Below are positions 5,618-6,354 of a DNA stretch of 6,354 nucleotides, piece by piece. The stretch comes from Chamaesiphon sp. (lineage in GTDB: Bacteria > Cyanobacteriota > Cyanobacteriia > Cyanobacteriales > Chamaesiphonaceae). The position numbers and the translations under genes are program-made. Numbering within the stretch: position 1 is the first letter of the stretch; each line of letters begins with the position of its first letter. The notes below the pieces were generated by a model. That model worked only from the letters and a program-made list of their open reading frames with translations. It was not told the DNA's origin and did no database searches. Location: the NCBI GenBank assembly GCA_020059425.1, contig JAGVCD010000112.1, positions 1 to 6,354 of the forward strand, in the 5' to 3' direction.

Positions 5618-6354
5618 CCCAAACTCCCTGCTCAAGTCTGGATGCTGGCCATTGGCCGCTTATTGTCTCAGATTGGTTCGGGGCTGACTCTGTTCTATGC
5701 ACCGATTTTTTTTGTTAATCAGCTGGGTCTGTCGGCAACGGCGGTCGGGCTGGCGATCGGGTCCCAATCGATTACTGGTGTAATTGGTCGGTTGCTCAGT
5801 GGTTCTTTAGTCGATAGGTTAGGGCGCAAACCAATTTTATTAAGCGCCATGGCGCTATCGGCGATCGGAGCAGGTATTTTTGCGCTGGCTCATAATTTAC
5901 CCACATTAGTGGTGGGCAACCTCTGTTTTGGTCTGGGGGTTGGTCTGTATTGGCCAGCCAACGAATCCCTGGTGGCCGATCTGACCACCAGTTCGGATGA
6001 ACGCCGCACTGCCTACGCTTTTACTCGCTTAGCCGACAACCTGGGGATGGGTATAGGAATTGTAGGGGGTGGCCTAATGATTCAGATGGCCTGGGATTAC
6101 CGTTGGTTGTTTAGCTTGGATGCCTTGTCATTTATCATTTTTGCCGGGGTGATTTTCTGGGGAATTCGGGAAACCAAGCCTCAACAGCCCCGCACCGGAT
6201 CTGCCTGGGGCGGTTATAACCAAGCCCTACGTGATCGACGGTTACAGCTGTATTTGCTGGTAAATATTATTTTTACTACCTATATGGCACAGTTGGAAAC
6301 TACCATGCCGCTGTATATTACCAAGTTTGCCGGAGGCACCACGGCGATCGTCAC
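5615..6354 (+). CDS. MFS transporter, N-terminal 246 residues (cut by the window edge)
   Basis: This is a major facilitator superfamily membrane carrier; the substrate is unknown. The reading frame is open from ATG 5615 to the right edge with no stop, so the C-terminal part is missing only because the window ends. Hydrophobic segments sit at about 8-33, 41-63, 74-93, 96-116, 138-158 and 166-184, which makes six helices. A hydrophilic loop (about 185-210) follows and then the start of the seventh helix (211-225). The loop between helices 2 and 3 carries the MFS motif A, with G63, D67, R68, G70, R71 and K72 in GSLVDRLGRKP. FGLGVGLYWPANESL at 105-119 fits helix 4. Relatives include multidrug-efflux and sugar carriers, which cannot be told apart here. 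It is divergent from rpaA, with a 227-bp gap between the two start codons. Confidence 0.88.
   Translation, partial: MPKLPAQVWMLAIGRLLSQIGSGLTLFYAPIFFVNQLGLSATAVGLAIGSQSITGVIGRLLSGSLVDRLGRKPILLSAMALSAIGAGIFALAHNLPTLVVGNLCFGLGVGLYWPANESLVADLTTSSDERRTAYAFTRLADNLGMGIGIVGGGLMIQMAWDYRWLFSLDALSFIIFAGVIFWGIRETKPQQPRTGSAWGGYNQALRDRRLQLYLLVNIIFTTYMAQLETTMPLYITKFAGGTTAIV

Overview
The window looks like chromosomal DNA of a cyanobacterium. The evidence is a response regulator that matches RpaA (clock output), a HflX GTPase with the long N-terminal domain seen in cyanobacterial HflX, and a cyanobacterial-type NFACT/RqcH protein. The hexamer CGATCG, which is the core of the cyanobacterial HIP1 repeat, is also strongly over-represented (21 copies counted by hand). 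No full GCGATCGC octamer was seen. The exact genus cannot be read from the sequence.

Layout: (1) 32-1801, + strand, an NFACT-family RqcH homologue (ribosome quality control) starting at TTG. (2) 1802-2292, an AT-richer gap of about 490 bp between convergent genes. It holds short repeats, two tiny overlapping ORFs that may be a decayed gene, and a perfect 9-bp hairpin that may end transcription. (3) 5387-2293, a minus-strand cluster in transcription order: rpaA, hflX, then a GNAT acetyltransferase. The spacings are 90 to 153 nt (rpaA to hflX, depending on the hflX start) and 47 nt (hflX to GNAT). (4) 5388-5614, a divergent intergenic region with paired palindromes on the rpaA side. (5) 5615 to the right edge, + strand, an MFS transporter cut off by the window after six membrane segments and the start of the seventh.

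Two proteins act on ribosomes in trouble. HflX splits or rescues stalled or hibernating 70S ribosomes, and RqcH binds the 50S subunit left carrying peptidyl-tRNA. RpaA is the master transcription factor that converts circadian clock state into gene expression. Whether these neighbours are functionally coupled is inference only.

The most concrete oddity is the start of hflX. Family-like coding sequence continues 21 codons upstream of the first usable canonical start (TTG at 4511). It begins at an ATC codon that is well placed after a GGAG Shine-Dalgarno, while a GTG further upstream is cut off by an in-frame TAG. No mobile element, CRISPR array, rRNA or tRNA was found, and I did not find a clear undescribed multi-gene system. 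Most of the window is ordinary core cyanobacterial sequence.
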